NCBI GenBank assembly: GCA_026399575.1
Contig: JAPLQS010000063.1
Location: 1-36,753 of the forward strand
Direction: 5' to 3'
Length of the DNA: 36,753 nt
Source: Nitrosospira sp.
GTDB taxonomy: Bacteria > Pseudomonadota > Gammaproteobacteria > Burkholderiales > Nitrosomonadaceae
Made by a program: the position numbers and the translations under genes. A model generated the notes under the pieces. That model saw only the letters and a program-made list of their open reading frames with translations, did no database searches and was not told where the DNA came from. Numbering within the stretch: the first letter of the stretch is position 1; the number at the start of each line of letters is the position of its first letter. Positions 1-7,301 of this stretch are shown one piece after another.

Positions 1-89
1 AACATCAATCACTTCAAAAGGAGATTAATTCCATCTCAGTCTGGTCGACTTACCCACAGCCATGTAGTACGCTACATCGCTATAACGCC

Positions 90-133
90 TGGTCAATTTT
101 CAACCGGCACAGATGGTCAGTTTTCAACCGGCA
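90..133. repeat. Two direct 20-bp repeats resembling an IS21-family element end
   Basis: Two 20-bp copies (90-109 and 114-133) differ at one base and share the core TTTTCAACCGGCA, with starts 24 bp apart. Multiple short terminal repeats containing a TTTTCAACCGG-like core are known from ends of IS21-family elements. The rest of the element would lie left of the window; no istA or istB coding sequence is visible. A separate hairpin, ATGTAG-TACG-CTACAT, lies just upstream at 62-77. The IS21 assignment is from memory of the repeat pattern, not a search. Confidence 0.45.
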
Positions 134-238
134 GCAACACCGTTAAGGTTTCTTTGGTCAGGGGGTTGCATTTATTCTGGCATATGATAAAAGTATTTTG
201 CCTACACATTTGCTACACACACAGGACAAGTTAAAACC

Positions 239-481
239 GTGAAGACCGACACACTCAATCTTCGAATATCACCAGTCACCAAGACAGCGTTGAGGTTCAT
301 CGCCGACAAGGAGATGAGAAGCATGGCCAATATGATTGACATCCTCGTCACCGACTACTGCGACAAGAACGGCGTGGCGCTACCTACCGAAAAACAAGGA
401 TTGAAAAATGCTAAGCGAAGCACTTCCGATTATTCGGCCTCCACATCAAAAACAAGAAGAAAGGGAGCTAATGACACGTAA
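239..481 (+). CDS. Small ribbon-helix-helix-like protein, first gene of the restriction-like operon
   Basis: An 80-residue basic protein starting at GTG. Residues 4-45 have the pattern of a ribbon-helix-helix DNA-binding fold: a short strand (TLNLRISP), a helix (VTKTALRFIADKEM) and a second helix beginning at RSMANMIDILV. The tail from residue 50 is Lys/Ser/Thr-rich and probably disordered. Its end overlaps the methyltransferase start by 11 bp, so the two are likely co-translated. Small RHH proteins often repress their own operon, and a controller role for the downstream restriction-like genes is a reasonable inference, but no operator was proven. It could instead be an antitoxin-like protein, although no partner toxin is visible. 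Confidence 0.7.
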   Translation: MKTDTLNLRISPVTKTALRFIADKEMRSMANMIDILVTDYCDKNGVALPTEKQGLKNAKRSTSDYSASTSKTRRKGANDT

Positions 482-1478
482 GCCAACCGAAAAGCACACC
501 CCACCCGCTAAGGCATTGTTGGCAGACTCATCCAAGTCATCGCCAGCCGTCGCACTGACAGCCGACCACGCCATCTGGCAGGGCGATACCGAAGCATTCC
601 TAAAAGCACTGCCTCTTGAACCGATCTTCGATCTTGTCGTCACATCCCCTCCCTACAACATCGGCAAGGAATACGAGAAGAAGGCAGGACTCGACAAGTA
701 TCTCGAATGGCAAAAGAGGATCATCGACGAGATCATCCCAAGGCTAAAAGAGGGTGGAAGCCTTTGCTGGCAAGTTGGCAACTACATCGACAACGGCGAG
801 ATCGTTCCGCTAGATATCGAATTCGCTCCGATTTTCAAGTCCCACGGCTTGAAGCTTAGAAACCGCATCGTCTGGCAGTTCGGCCACGGACTCCACACCA
901 AGAAGAGGTTTTCAGGCCGCTACGAAGTTGTCATGTGGTATACGAAGGGTGACGACTACGTGTTCAATCTTGATCCCGTTCGTGTTCCGGCAAAGTATCC
1001 AGGTAAAAAGCATTTCAAGGGGCCCAATGCTGGCACGTATTCCGGTAATCCTCTTGGCAAGAATCCCGAAGACGTTTGGAGTATTCCGAACGTAAAAAGT
1101 AACCACGTCGAGAAGACGGGCCATCCATGTCAGTTCCCTGTCGGCCTAATCGAACGGCTCATCCTTTCGATGACAAACGCGGGGGCGCTTGTGTTTGATC
1201 CGTTCTCCGGTGTTGCATCGTCTGGTGTTGCAGCCGCCATTCACGGCAGGCGTTTCATCGGTTGCGAAATAATGCCCGCCTATGCGAAGTCCGGTCTTAC
1301 AAGATTGCAGGAGGCGCTGGACGGAAGTGCCCGTTACCGGCCACATGACAAACCGCTCTACGATCACACCAAGAGCAATCTGTCATTAAAGCCAGGTGAA
1401 GTCCGAACCAAGAAGCCAACTAAGAAAAAAACAAAATCTGATAACTCTAACGGCCAAGAGTCAAGAGGTGAGAAATGA
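471..1478 (+). CDS. Beta-class site-specific DNA methyltransferase (SPPY type, probably N4-cytosine)
   Basis: Transfers a methyl group from S-adenosylmethionine to a base in a specific DNA site. Motif IV, TSPPY, is at residues 58-62. The AdoMet-binding motif (DPFSGVASSG) is near residue 243, preceded by a motif X-like HPCQFPVGLIERLI. The order IV...X-I is that of beta-class enzymes such as M.BamHI. The SPPY form is typical of N4-cytosine methylation, although some such enzymes methylate adenine. The start at 471 is chosen because AAGGGAG lies just upstream; an in-frame ATG at 408 would overlap the preceding gene by 74 bp. The protein is 335 residues with a Lys-rich tail. Its stop overlaps the next start (ATGA). 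BglII and BamHI methyltransferases are m4C enzymes, which fits the BglII-like gene that follows. Confidence 0.9.
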   Translation: MTRKPTEKHTPPAKALLADSSKSSPAVALTADHAIWQGDTEAFLKALPLEPIFDLVVTSPPYNIGKEYEKKAGLDKYLEWQKRIIDEIIPRLKEGGSLCWQVGNYIDNGEIVPLDIEFAPIFKSHGLKLRNRIVWQFGHGLHTKKRFSGRYEVVMWYTKGDDYVFNLDPVRVPAKYPGKKHFKGPNAGTYSGNPLGKNPEDVWSIPNVKSNHVEKTGHPCQFPVGLIERLILSMTNAGALVFDPFSGVASSGVAAAIHGRRFIGCEIMPAYAKSGLTRLQEALDGSARYRPHDKPLYDHTKSNLSLKPGEVRTKKPTKKKTKSDNSNGQESRGEK

Positions 1479-1936
1479 AGCTGGTAGCTCACTCACATCA
1501 AAATGCGTTGGCCGTTTTCCCCAAGAAGGAGCGGGAGGATATCGAGGCAGCCATTACAAATTGTCAGGTTGCACCCGCCAAGGGAGCGGCCCCAAAGATT
1601 CGGGAACTCATTGTCAATCATCTAGCCCACAACGGCTGGCCAGGAGAATTTCCCGTCGAGCCCAATTCATCGAAGATAACAATTGCTTCCGTGAAGAATG
1701 GAATAGGGCTTTGTGTCCAGACGGGAGGAAACATGGCACGGATGTATGCCGATCTGTTGAAACTGCAAACGCTCTACATGGACGACCAAGTCAGTGTCGG
1801 TGCAATCATTATGCCTACCAGTCCAGCATCAAGACTTCTGGGTGAAAACATTGCCAACTCGGATCGATTGCTGTCTGAGCTCGCGATCTTCAAAAAAGTA
1901 ATTCACATGCCAATAGCAATATTTTCATTTCAATAG
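1475..1936 (+). CDS. BglII/BstYI-family restriction endonuclease-like protein, apparently lacking the catalytic Asp and Glu
   Basis: A 153-residue protein translationally coupled to the methyltransferase (4-bp ATGA overlap). I aligned it by eye to BglII as I remember that sequence. The region from KIRELIVNHL (41-50) through MPIAIFSF (145-152) follows the BglII core, including a strand like VSVGAIIMP and the later ENIANSDRLLSEL helix. BglII uses Asp84, Glu93 and Gln95. At exactly that spacing this protein has Ala71, Cys80 and Gln82 (within ASVKNGIGLCVQ). So the fold looks kept while two metal ligands appear replaced. It is also shorter than BglII (223 residues), ending soon after the core. It may therefore be a non-cutting recognition or scaffold subunit, or a decaying nuclease with an intact frame. 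Family assignment is fairly confident; loss of activity is inference. Confidence 0.65.
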   Translation: MKLVAHSHQNALAVFPKKEREDIEAAITNCQVAPAKGAAPKIRELIVNHLAHNGWPGEFPVEPNSSKITIASVKNGIGLCVQTGGNMARMYADLLKLQTLYMDDQVSVGAIIMPTSPASRLLGENIANSDRLLSELAIFKKVIHMPIAIFSFQ

Positions 1937-1944
1937 GAATCGCC

Positions 1945-3288
1945 ATGTTTGATACTTCTAACCTGCCACAACCGAAAAAATCAAACTATGGCTGGTCCTT
2001 AGTGGATCGCCGGGAGGAGTTTAGAAAGCTGTTGGAAAAGCCGACCGGCGAAACCCACAGGGTCGCGGACTTCAAGGGAGAGACCGTTTCACTTCCCATT
2101 CTAAGAATTCCAATCAATCTTCCAAAATACCGAATATCCAACGGAAGAACGGCCTCCGCTCAGCAGGAATACGTCGCACTCCACCCCACTCAGGCCCAAG
2201 CCTCGATATTCGATGGCGACCCGGAGATTGAGGATGTTCAGATCGCCCAACATCACATATTGCAGGGGATGGTTAAGGATGAAGGGTTGGCGGCGAAATT
2301 CAAGGATTCGACTAACAAGCAGGTAGAACCAATCCTGCTTGATGAGAATGGATTCGTAGTCAATGGGAACCGGAGACTTTGTTGCTGGCGGACTCTCTAC
2401 GAAGGCAACAAGGAGTCATACGGGCACTTTGGGCACATAGACGTCGTCGTTCTGCCTCATTGCGATGAGAAGGAGCTCGACCGCCTTGAAGCGAAGTTAC
2501 AAATCGAAAGGGATATCCGCAGCGATTACTCATGGGACTCAGAAGCCAACATGATGGCTCAGAAGCAGCGTCTCCATAACTTGACCACGCTCGAACTGGC
2601 TCAAAATTACGGCAAGACCAAAAAGAACATCGAGGATATGCTGGCGATGCTCGCCATTGCTGGGGAGTATCTTGAATCGCGCCAAAGGAAAAACGAATGG
2701 TCGGTGGTCAAGGACGACCGTTATGCGTTTGAAGAACTGCAAAAGGCAATTGCCGCGACTTCATCGGCAGGAGACAAGGAACTTATAAAGGAGGCAGCGT
2801 TCGCGTTGATCGATGACTCTGGGCAGGTCGGTGAGAGGCTTTACTCCGCGATACCCAAGGTCAAGGAACACCTTGCAGCAGTCAAGGAAAGTTTAAGCGA
2901 AGCATTCCCCCTTCCCGCCCCGAAGAAAGACGAGGCTGCTGAAAATGCCTTCGGCGGGGGGCAAAAGGCCCCAGTGGCTGCCGTCAAAAGATCGGAATTT
3001 GCCTTGGTTGCAGCAATCAAGAAGGACGCTGCATCCGTCAAAAAGGCAAGGGAAGTAATCATTGAGGCAATTCGCACACAAGATGAGCAGGCAAATGAGC
3101 GGAACAGGACCGATTTTTTGTTCAAGACGATAAAGAAGGCAAACCAACTGATTCAGAATGCTGCCGGGCACGGGCTAAAACCGGAGAGCTCCGTATCAGG
3201 CGTGGAGTCTCAGCTTGAAAACCTAAAAGCCGGCATCGCCCTGATCGAGAAGTGGCTCGCCGAGAAAAAGCCGGAAGCGAAGGGCTGA
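1945..3288 (+). CDS. ParB/Srx-superfamily protein within the restriction-like operon
   Basis: A 447-residue protein starting 8 bp after the BglII-like gene. Residues about 50-170 resemble the ParB/sulfiredoxin N-terminal domain: PILRIPINLPKYRISNGR, then LLDENGFVVNGNRR near 131-144, where GNRR occupies the place of the GERR/GxxR nucleotide-binding motif. A helical segment at about 212-240 (TTLELAQNYGKTKKNIEDML) looks like the helix-turn-helix that follows this domain in ParB proteins. The C-terminal half is rich in Ala, Lys and Glu and is predicted helical or coiled. No parA is next to it, so chromosome or plasmid partition is unlikely. In this setting it more plausibly binds DNA or a nucleotide as part of the methyltransferase/helicase system. 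The precise role is unknown. Confidence 0.75.
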   Translation: MFDTSNLPQPKKSNYGWSLVDRREEFRKLLEKPTGETHRVADFKGETVSLPILRIPINLPKYRISNGRTASAQQEYVALHPTQAQASIFDGDPEIEDVQIAQHHILQGMVKDEGLAAKFKDSTNKQVEPILLDENGFVVNGNRRLCCWRTLYEGNKESYGHFGHIDVVVLPHCDEKELDRLEAKLQIERDIRSDYSWDSEANMMAQKQRLHNLTTLELAQNYGKTKKNIEDMLAMLAIAGEYLESRQRKNEWSVVKDDRYAFEELQKAIAATSSAGDKELIKEAAFALIDDSGQVGERLYSAIPKVKEHLAAVKESLSEAFPLPAPKKDEAAENAFGGGQKAPVAAVKRSEFALVAAIKKDAASVKKAREVIIEAIRTQDEQANERNRTDFLFKTIKKANQLIQNAAGHGLKPESSVSGVESQLENLKAGIALIEKWLAEKKPEAKG

Positions 3289-3292
3289 ACTT

Positions 3293-5107
3293 ATGCTCTT
3301 GTTCGATTATCGGGAGGAGGATCGGCGCGCAGTCATGTCTTGGAATGACGGTGATGTCCTGTTTGCATGGCTTGGGATCGCCAAGAACATGGCCCTTGGT
3401 GTTTCCAAGGAATCCAGAGGCGAAGGCGGTTGCGCCGTATCTCTTCCATGGTGGACGTTCCTGTCACTGCGGCCACAAATTCTGGACCTTATTGAGGGAT
3501 TCGGTCTTGAAAGTGGTAAGGATTTTCGGATTACCGAGGCTGCGACCTCCCTGCTATCGGAGGCGAGACTTCGGGCGGATGGCTATGGTGATGCGGTTGA
3601 AGCAAAGAGTCTTGACGAGGACGAACTTCTCTCCAAGTTGAAGGCTGTCGGGTTTGCCCGGAAGATGACACCACAGCAGACACGCAACGTCCGGGTAATC
3701 GGAGCTCTGCCTGCGGGAGCAACGTTTTCCGTTCCCGGAGCAGGGAAGACAACCGAGGCTCTTGCTACTTTTGGATGCAGGGCGGAACCTGGCGACAGGC
3801 TGCTTGTGGTAGCCCCAAAAAACGCCTTTGCCGCTTGGGATGAACAGTTGTCAGAATGCTTTCCACAATGGACCGAGACCTTCGTCCGTTTGAGAAAGTC
3901 AGACAAAATCCCCGGTCAGTTGCGTTCCGATCCACGGTTCATGATCATCGGCTATCAACAGTTGGCACGGGTCAGGAATATCGTGGCGGAACACCTTGCC
4001 AGCAGGCGGGTTCATGTCTTTCTTGACGAGAGCCACAGGATAAAAGGCCGAGAAAATATTTCAACAGATGCGGTTCTTGGATTTTCACATTTGCCGGTAA
4101 GTAAGCTGGTGATGTCAGGAACTCCCATGCCACAGTCGGCATCAGACCTTGTTCCCCAGTTCAATTTCCTTTTTCCTGAGATAGCCGTCGACGAATACAA
4201 TGTCATAAGTCTTGTTAAGCCGATTTACGTTCGCACAAACAAAACCGAGTTAGGACTTCCTCCCGTCACGAGGATACGTAAAACGTTGCCCATGGATCCG
4301 CTTCAAGCACGCCTTTACGATCTGATGAAAAGCGAGATAGCCCGGGAAGCAACGCAAGCCTTGGGCCTGAAAAGCAAGCAGGCGTTTAGGAAGCTCGGGC
4401 GTTCGGTCACAAGAATCCTTCAATTCGTTTCCAATCCAGCATTGCTCGCCCGTGAGATGGCTTTCGCGCACTCAGAGGAACTTGCCTCCGCACTGGCTGA
4501 GGGTCGGGGACCAAAACTCCGCTACGTGGTCAAAAGAGCGAGGGAGTTGGCACGCGAGGGAAAGAAGGTTCTCATCTGGACAACGTTCGTTGAGAACGTT
4601 GAATACCTTGCAGCGTCATTGCAAGACTTGGGCGCTGTGTTCATTCATGGCGGTGTCGATGCAGGGGACGAAAGCGACGACGATACCAGGGAGGGAAAGA
4701 TACGGTTATTCCATGATGATGATTCAGTTATGGTCATGGTTGCTAACCCTGCCGCGGCGGGAGAGGGTATCAGCTTGCACACGGTCTGCCACCATGCCAT
4801 ATACCTAGACAGGAATTTTAATGCGGCACAGTATCTCCAATCTGAGGACCGTATTCACAGAATAGGTCTTGCCCCCGGGCAAGAGACCATAATTGAAATC
4901 ATCGAGTGCGAAGCATCGGTGGATGAAACTGTCAGGCACAGACTGGAATTCAAAGTTGGCCAGATGGCGGCAGTTCTTGAAGACTCTGGCTTAAACATTG
5001 CCCCTGTTCCCATGGATACCGATGAGGAAGATGAGGAACTGGGAGCAGGAGGCATTGACGAAGGAGACATCAAGGCTTTGCTTGCCTCGCTCGGGGGGGC
5101 AGCATGA
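3293..5107 (+). CDS. SNF2/superfamily 2 DNA helicase-like ATPase
   Basis: A 604-residue ATP-dependent DNA translocase or helicase. All core SF2 motifs are visible: Walker A SVPGAGKTT (146-154), Walker B VFLDESH (242-248, DESH instead of DEAH), motif III SGTPMP (275-280), motif IV LIWTTF (427-432), motif V NPAAAGEGISLH (485-496) and motif VI QSEDRIHRIG (516-525). The form of motifs V and VI is typical of the SNF2 group. The N-terminal 130 residues are not recognised. The C-terminus is acidic (DTDEEDEEL near 575-583). It starts 4 bp after the ParB-like gene and its stop overlaps the DUF3883 start by 4 bp, implying fixed stoichiometry. It most likely moves along or remodels DNA for the companion nuclease. 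Confidence 0.9.
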   Translation: MLLFDYREEDRRAVMSWNDGDVLFAWLGIAKNMALGVSKESRGEGGCAVSLPWWTFLSLRPQILDLIEGFGLESGKDFRITEAATSLLSEARLRADGYGDAVEAKSLDEDELLSKLKAVGFARKMTPQQTRNVRVIGALPAGATFSVPGAGKTTEALATFGCRAEPGDRLLVVAPKNAFAAWDEQLSECFPQWTETFVRLRKSDKIPGQLRSDPRFMIIGYQQLARVRNIVAEHLASRRVHVFLDESHRIKGRENISTDAVLGFSHLPVSKLVMSGTPMPQSASDLVPQFNFLFPEIAVDEYNVISLVKPIYVRTNKTELGLPPVTRIRKTLPMDPLQARLYDLMKSEIAREATQALGLKSKQAFRKLGRSVTRILQFVSNPALLAREMAFAHSEELASALAEGRGPKLRYVVKRARELAREGKKVLIWTTFVENVEYLAASLQDLGAVFIHGGVDAGDESDDDTREGKIRLFHDDDSVMVMVANPAAAGEGISLHTVCHHAIYLDRNFNAAQYLQSEDRIHRIGLAPGQETIIEIIECEASVDETVRHRLEFKVGQMAAVLEDSGLNIAPVPMDTDEEDEELGAGGIDEGDIKALLASLGGAA

Positions 5108-6006
5108 ATGTCCCGGGCCTTTCTCCCACCATTGCAGTTGGATGCCTTGAACTCCTTGGAATAATAGAGAGGAATAGCGTCAAACGAGCCGACGTTTCGT
5201 CAATCTCCAAACGAGCCGACGTTTCGTCAATCTCATTTGGGGCAATTCCTTCGCAGGATGTAGTTTCAACCGCATTTAATTTGGGGTGGATTGAAGTCTC
5301 AGAGACTGGGCGTTTGCTTCGAACCCCCAAGGGGGAGCGCGCTTTTTCGCTGTCTGATATGCATGCAGGCCTTAGGGTTGTGCTGCTAGATCACATAGAG
5401 GCCGCAAGTCCTCCTTGGGCTCAGTTAGCCCCGGCGGGGCGAAGGGATGTCCTTGGCATGGCTCCGCCAGGCGTGAGGCAAATCATCGTTGATGCTGGTC
5501 TTGCCCATGGTGACGACGAGGAGACCGTTAAGTTTTGGGACATGCTGGCGGCACGGGCCAGAGGCTTACGAGATTCCCGCCTTTCGGATATTGGTCGTCA
5601 AGGGGAACGTCTGACAGTTGAGCATGAACGAAAGCGAACCGGAATCGCACCCAAGTGGATTGCCTTAGAAAGCAACTCGGATGGATACGACATTCTTTCT
5701 CGCGTGATTGACAGAGCTTCGGGATTACTGACCATTGAGGTCAAAACTACAACAGTGCCCGGTCTTTCAGGATATTTTCACGTGACACGCAAGGAATGGG
5801 AAGTAGCCACCCTGTCACTGAATCACCGTTTCCATTTGTGGGATATTTCGTCTCACAACCCGCAGCTTGCCGTTCTAGATGTAGAAGCCGTTGCCTCCCA
5901 TATTTCCAACGACCTTGGAGACGGCTTATGGGAATCGGTAAAAATTCCCTTTTCGACTTTTAGGAATTCATTCACCAACGAATGCAATTTCCCAATGCCT
6001 GACTAG
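5104..6006 (+). CDS. DUF3883 domain protein, probable PD-(D/E)xK nuclease
   Basis: A 300-residue protein, the last gene of the operon. The C-terminal half carries the DUF3883 pattern: GERLTVEHER (167-176), SDGYDILS (192-199) and LTIEVKTTT (209-217), followed by a strand/helix segment GYFHVTRKEWEVA. Glu173, Asp196, Glu212 and Lys214 sit where a PD-(D/E)xK nuclease would have its acidic and lysine residues, so this is the best candidate for the DNA-cutting subunit. DUF3883 commonly accompanies or is fused to helicases in defence loci. The N-terminal half (about 1-150) has the look of helical winged-helix modules. Residues 27-44 are an exact duplication of KRADVSSIS. ATGA overlap with the helicase gene suggests translational coupling. 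No terminator hairpin was obvious downstream. Confidence 0.8.
   Translation: MNVPGLSPTIAVGCLELLGIIERNSVKRADVSSISKRADVSSISFGAIPSQDVVSTAFNLGWIEVSETGRLLRTPKGERAFSLSDMHAGLRVVLLDHIEAASPPWAQLAPAGRRDVLGMAPPGVRQIIVDAGLAHGDDEETVKFWDMLAARARGLRDSRLSDIGRQGERLTVEHERKRTGIAPKWIALESNSDGYDILSRVIDRASGLLTIEVKTTTVPGLSGYFHVTRKEWEVATLSLNHRFHLWDISSHNPQLAVLDVEAVASHISNDLGDGLWESVKIPFSTFRNSFTNECNFPMPD
5182..5235 (+). repeat. In-frame 27-bp tandem duplication in the DUF3883 gene
   Basis: Two adjacent 27-bp units (5182-5208 and 5209-5235) are identical except for the last base. Each encodes KRADVSSIS. The unit contains the inverted pair AAACG...CGTTT. Near-perfect identity suggests a recent duplication, and the unit length keeps the frame. 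Confidence 0.9.
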
Positions 6007-6103
6007 CATCAGGAGTCGCTGGCTCGTCAGGATATTAATACCCAGCCACACTCACTTATACCGTCTGTCGATTTTAGGTGCAATCAATAAGCAGTATTCG
6101 TTT

Positions 6104-6184
6104 GTCAATATTGACTGCTATAGATTTCATTTAAAAAACGCGATATACAAATAGATAAGCTGATTTTTCGTCAATATTTTGACG
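6104..6184. promoter_or_regulatory. Pair of related palindromes upstream of the AT-rich gene pair
   Basis: A perfect 12-bp palindrome, GTCAATATTGAC, lies at 6104-6115. A second inverted repeat, CGTCAA-TATT-TTGACG, lies at 6169-6184. They share GTCAATATT and TTGAC and are 65 bp apart (start to start), in a 267-bp AT-rich gap between the DUF3883 gene and the next gene. They look like operator sites for one dimeric regulator, which I cannot identify. Confidence 0.45.
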
Positions 6185-6226
6185 TTGAATCAAATGACAA
6201 ACGGCAAGGACAATATGAAAGTGCGA

Positions 6227-6235
6227 TGCTATAAA
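6227..6235 (+). promoter_or_regulatory. Candidate extended -10 element (TGCTATAAA)
   Basis: TG-C-TATAAA sits 38 bp upstream of the ATG at 6274. No good -35 is seen at 17 bp, as is usual for extended -10 promoters. The start codon is preceded by AGGGAGAGAAGG, a good ribosome binding site. Confidence 0.4.
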
Positions 6236-6273
6236 TATATCATCGTATTTAATTTGTCTTTAGGGAGAGAAGG

Positions 6274-6480
6274 ATGGAAAAGTTGATTGATCGGATTGCG
6301 ACAGGGTTTAGGAAACTGTGCATCTCCCCGGAGGAGCAGGAAATTCTCCAAATTCTCAATAATCACTCATCATCATTTAAGGTTGATAGTGACTCCATTT
6401 CGTTGGTTAAAAACGAATACACAAAAAAGCGATTTGCCGAAGAGGCCCAAAAGGTCATCAGTTCGCTTTCCCATGATTAA
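6274..6480 (+). CDS. Small protein of unknown function
   Basis: A 68-residue soluble protein with a strong ribosome binding site (AGGGAGAGAAGG). I do not recognise it. It reads as an N-terminal helix (MEKLIDRIATGFRKLC), a short middle segment with a possible strand (SSFKVDSDSISLV), and a C-terminal helix (KKRFAEEAQKVISSL). It has no signal peptide or membrane segment. It ends 5 bp before the membrane-protein gene, so the two are probably co-transcribed. The local sequence is clearly more AT-rich than the operon to the left, suggesting a different origin. Confidence 0.65.
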   Translation: MEKLIDRIATGFRKLCISPEEQEILQILNNHSSSFKVDSDSISLVKNEYTKKRFAEEAQKVISSLSHD

Positions 6481-6485
6481 CCAGA

Positions 6486-7268
6486 ATGGGACTTTTTGCA
6501 TTTCTTGGCGTTTTGCTGTTGGTCGTTGGTTATTCGGTAATACTGACCACTCCGGAATATAAGGCACGCATTCATCATTATGATGGAGCTCATCTAAACC
6601 TATTTGCCACGCAATTAGGAGCCATGGCATTTGGTGTCAGTTTTTTTCTTGCTTATATCTGTCAAGGGTTTCTTGATTATCATTTGCAAAGAGTGCTTGC
6701 GTTTTATAAGTTGGACCCGCACCTTTTTTTGTTCACTGTCGTCAACTTATTGCTTCCATTTGCACACGCCTTGATTCGTTGGCTGTTTAATTCGTTCTTT
6801 GCGGGTGTATGGACTATCGGACAAAAAGGCTTTTCATTTTTTCGCAGATTTTTTCCCAAAGAATATTTGATTAGAGTAAGGGCGATGGTTGCTGCAAACG
6901 ACCCCCTTGAAAATATTATTTTGAATTCACTTTTGACGTATCAGCACTTATTGATTACGCTGAAAAGCGGTAAAGTATATGTCGGACAGGTTGTTCAAAT
7001 TACCGACAGAGCGGTTAATTTTCGCTCGGAACCTGCCATTTTGATGGTCTTGTCCGCAAGTGGGCATCGAAACAAAGATAGTCAGATTTGTGAGATTAAC
7101 CACTTATATAAAGAAAGGAACGCCGCTGGCGTAGAGAGCAAAGTCCTCGACGGTGAAGTCTGCATAAGACTAAATGAAGTGTTTTCCATTTCCCCGTTTA
7201 TAGGGGACACACACAATGCTCTAACAAGAACACAAATTCGAAGGCCAGTCGGCTTTGTCAGCGCCTAA
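6486..7268 (+). CDS. Membrane protein with a possible SH3/Sm-like cytoplasmic domain
   Basis: A 260-residue protein with probable membrane segments at about 2-20, 42-62 and 80-106, then a basic stretch (FSFFRRFFPKEYLIRVR). The C-terminal half is soluble. LLITLKSGKVYVGQVVQITDRA (from 155) and the later VCIRLNEVFSISPF look like the strands of a small SH3/Sm-type barrel, as found in DUF6338-like membrane proteins; this is a pattern judgement only. It is the second gene of an AT-rich pair beside a restriction-like operon, and membrane proteins with small partners in such places are sometimes effectors, but nothing in the sequence proves a defence role. Confidence 0.7.
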   Translation: MGLFAFLGVLLLVVGYSVILTTPEYKARIHHYDGAHLNLFATQLGAMAFGVSFFLAYICQGFLDYHLQRVLAFYKLDPHLFLFTVVNLLLPFAHALIRWLFNSFFAGVWTIGQKGFSFFRRFFPKEYLIRVRAMVAANDPLENIILNSLLTYQHLLITLKSGKVYVGQVVQITDRAVNFRSEPAILMVLSASGHRNKDSQICEINHLYKERNAAGVESKVLDGEVCIRLNEVFSISPFIGDTHNALTRTQIRRPVGFVSA

Positions 7269-7301
7269 AATATTTTTGGTTTCGACGGACGGTGATGATG
7301 A

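Noticed and set aside
408-470. Upstream ATG (408) as the methyltransferase start
   Set aside because: It would overlap the RHH gene by 74 bp; the ATG at 471 has a clear AAGGGAG upstream.
1945-3288. Reading the ParB-like gene as a plasmid or chromosome partition gene
   Set aside because: There is no ParA-type ATPase and no parS-like cluster nearby, and the gene sits inside a methyltransferase/helicase operon.
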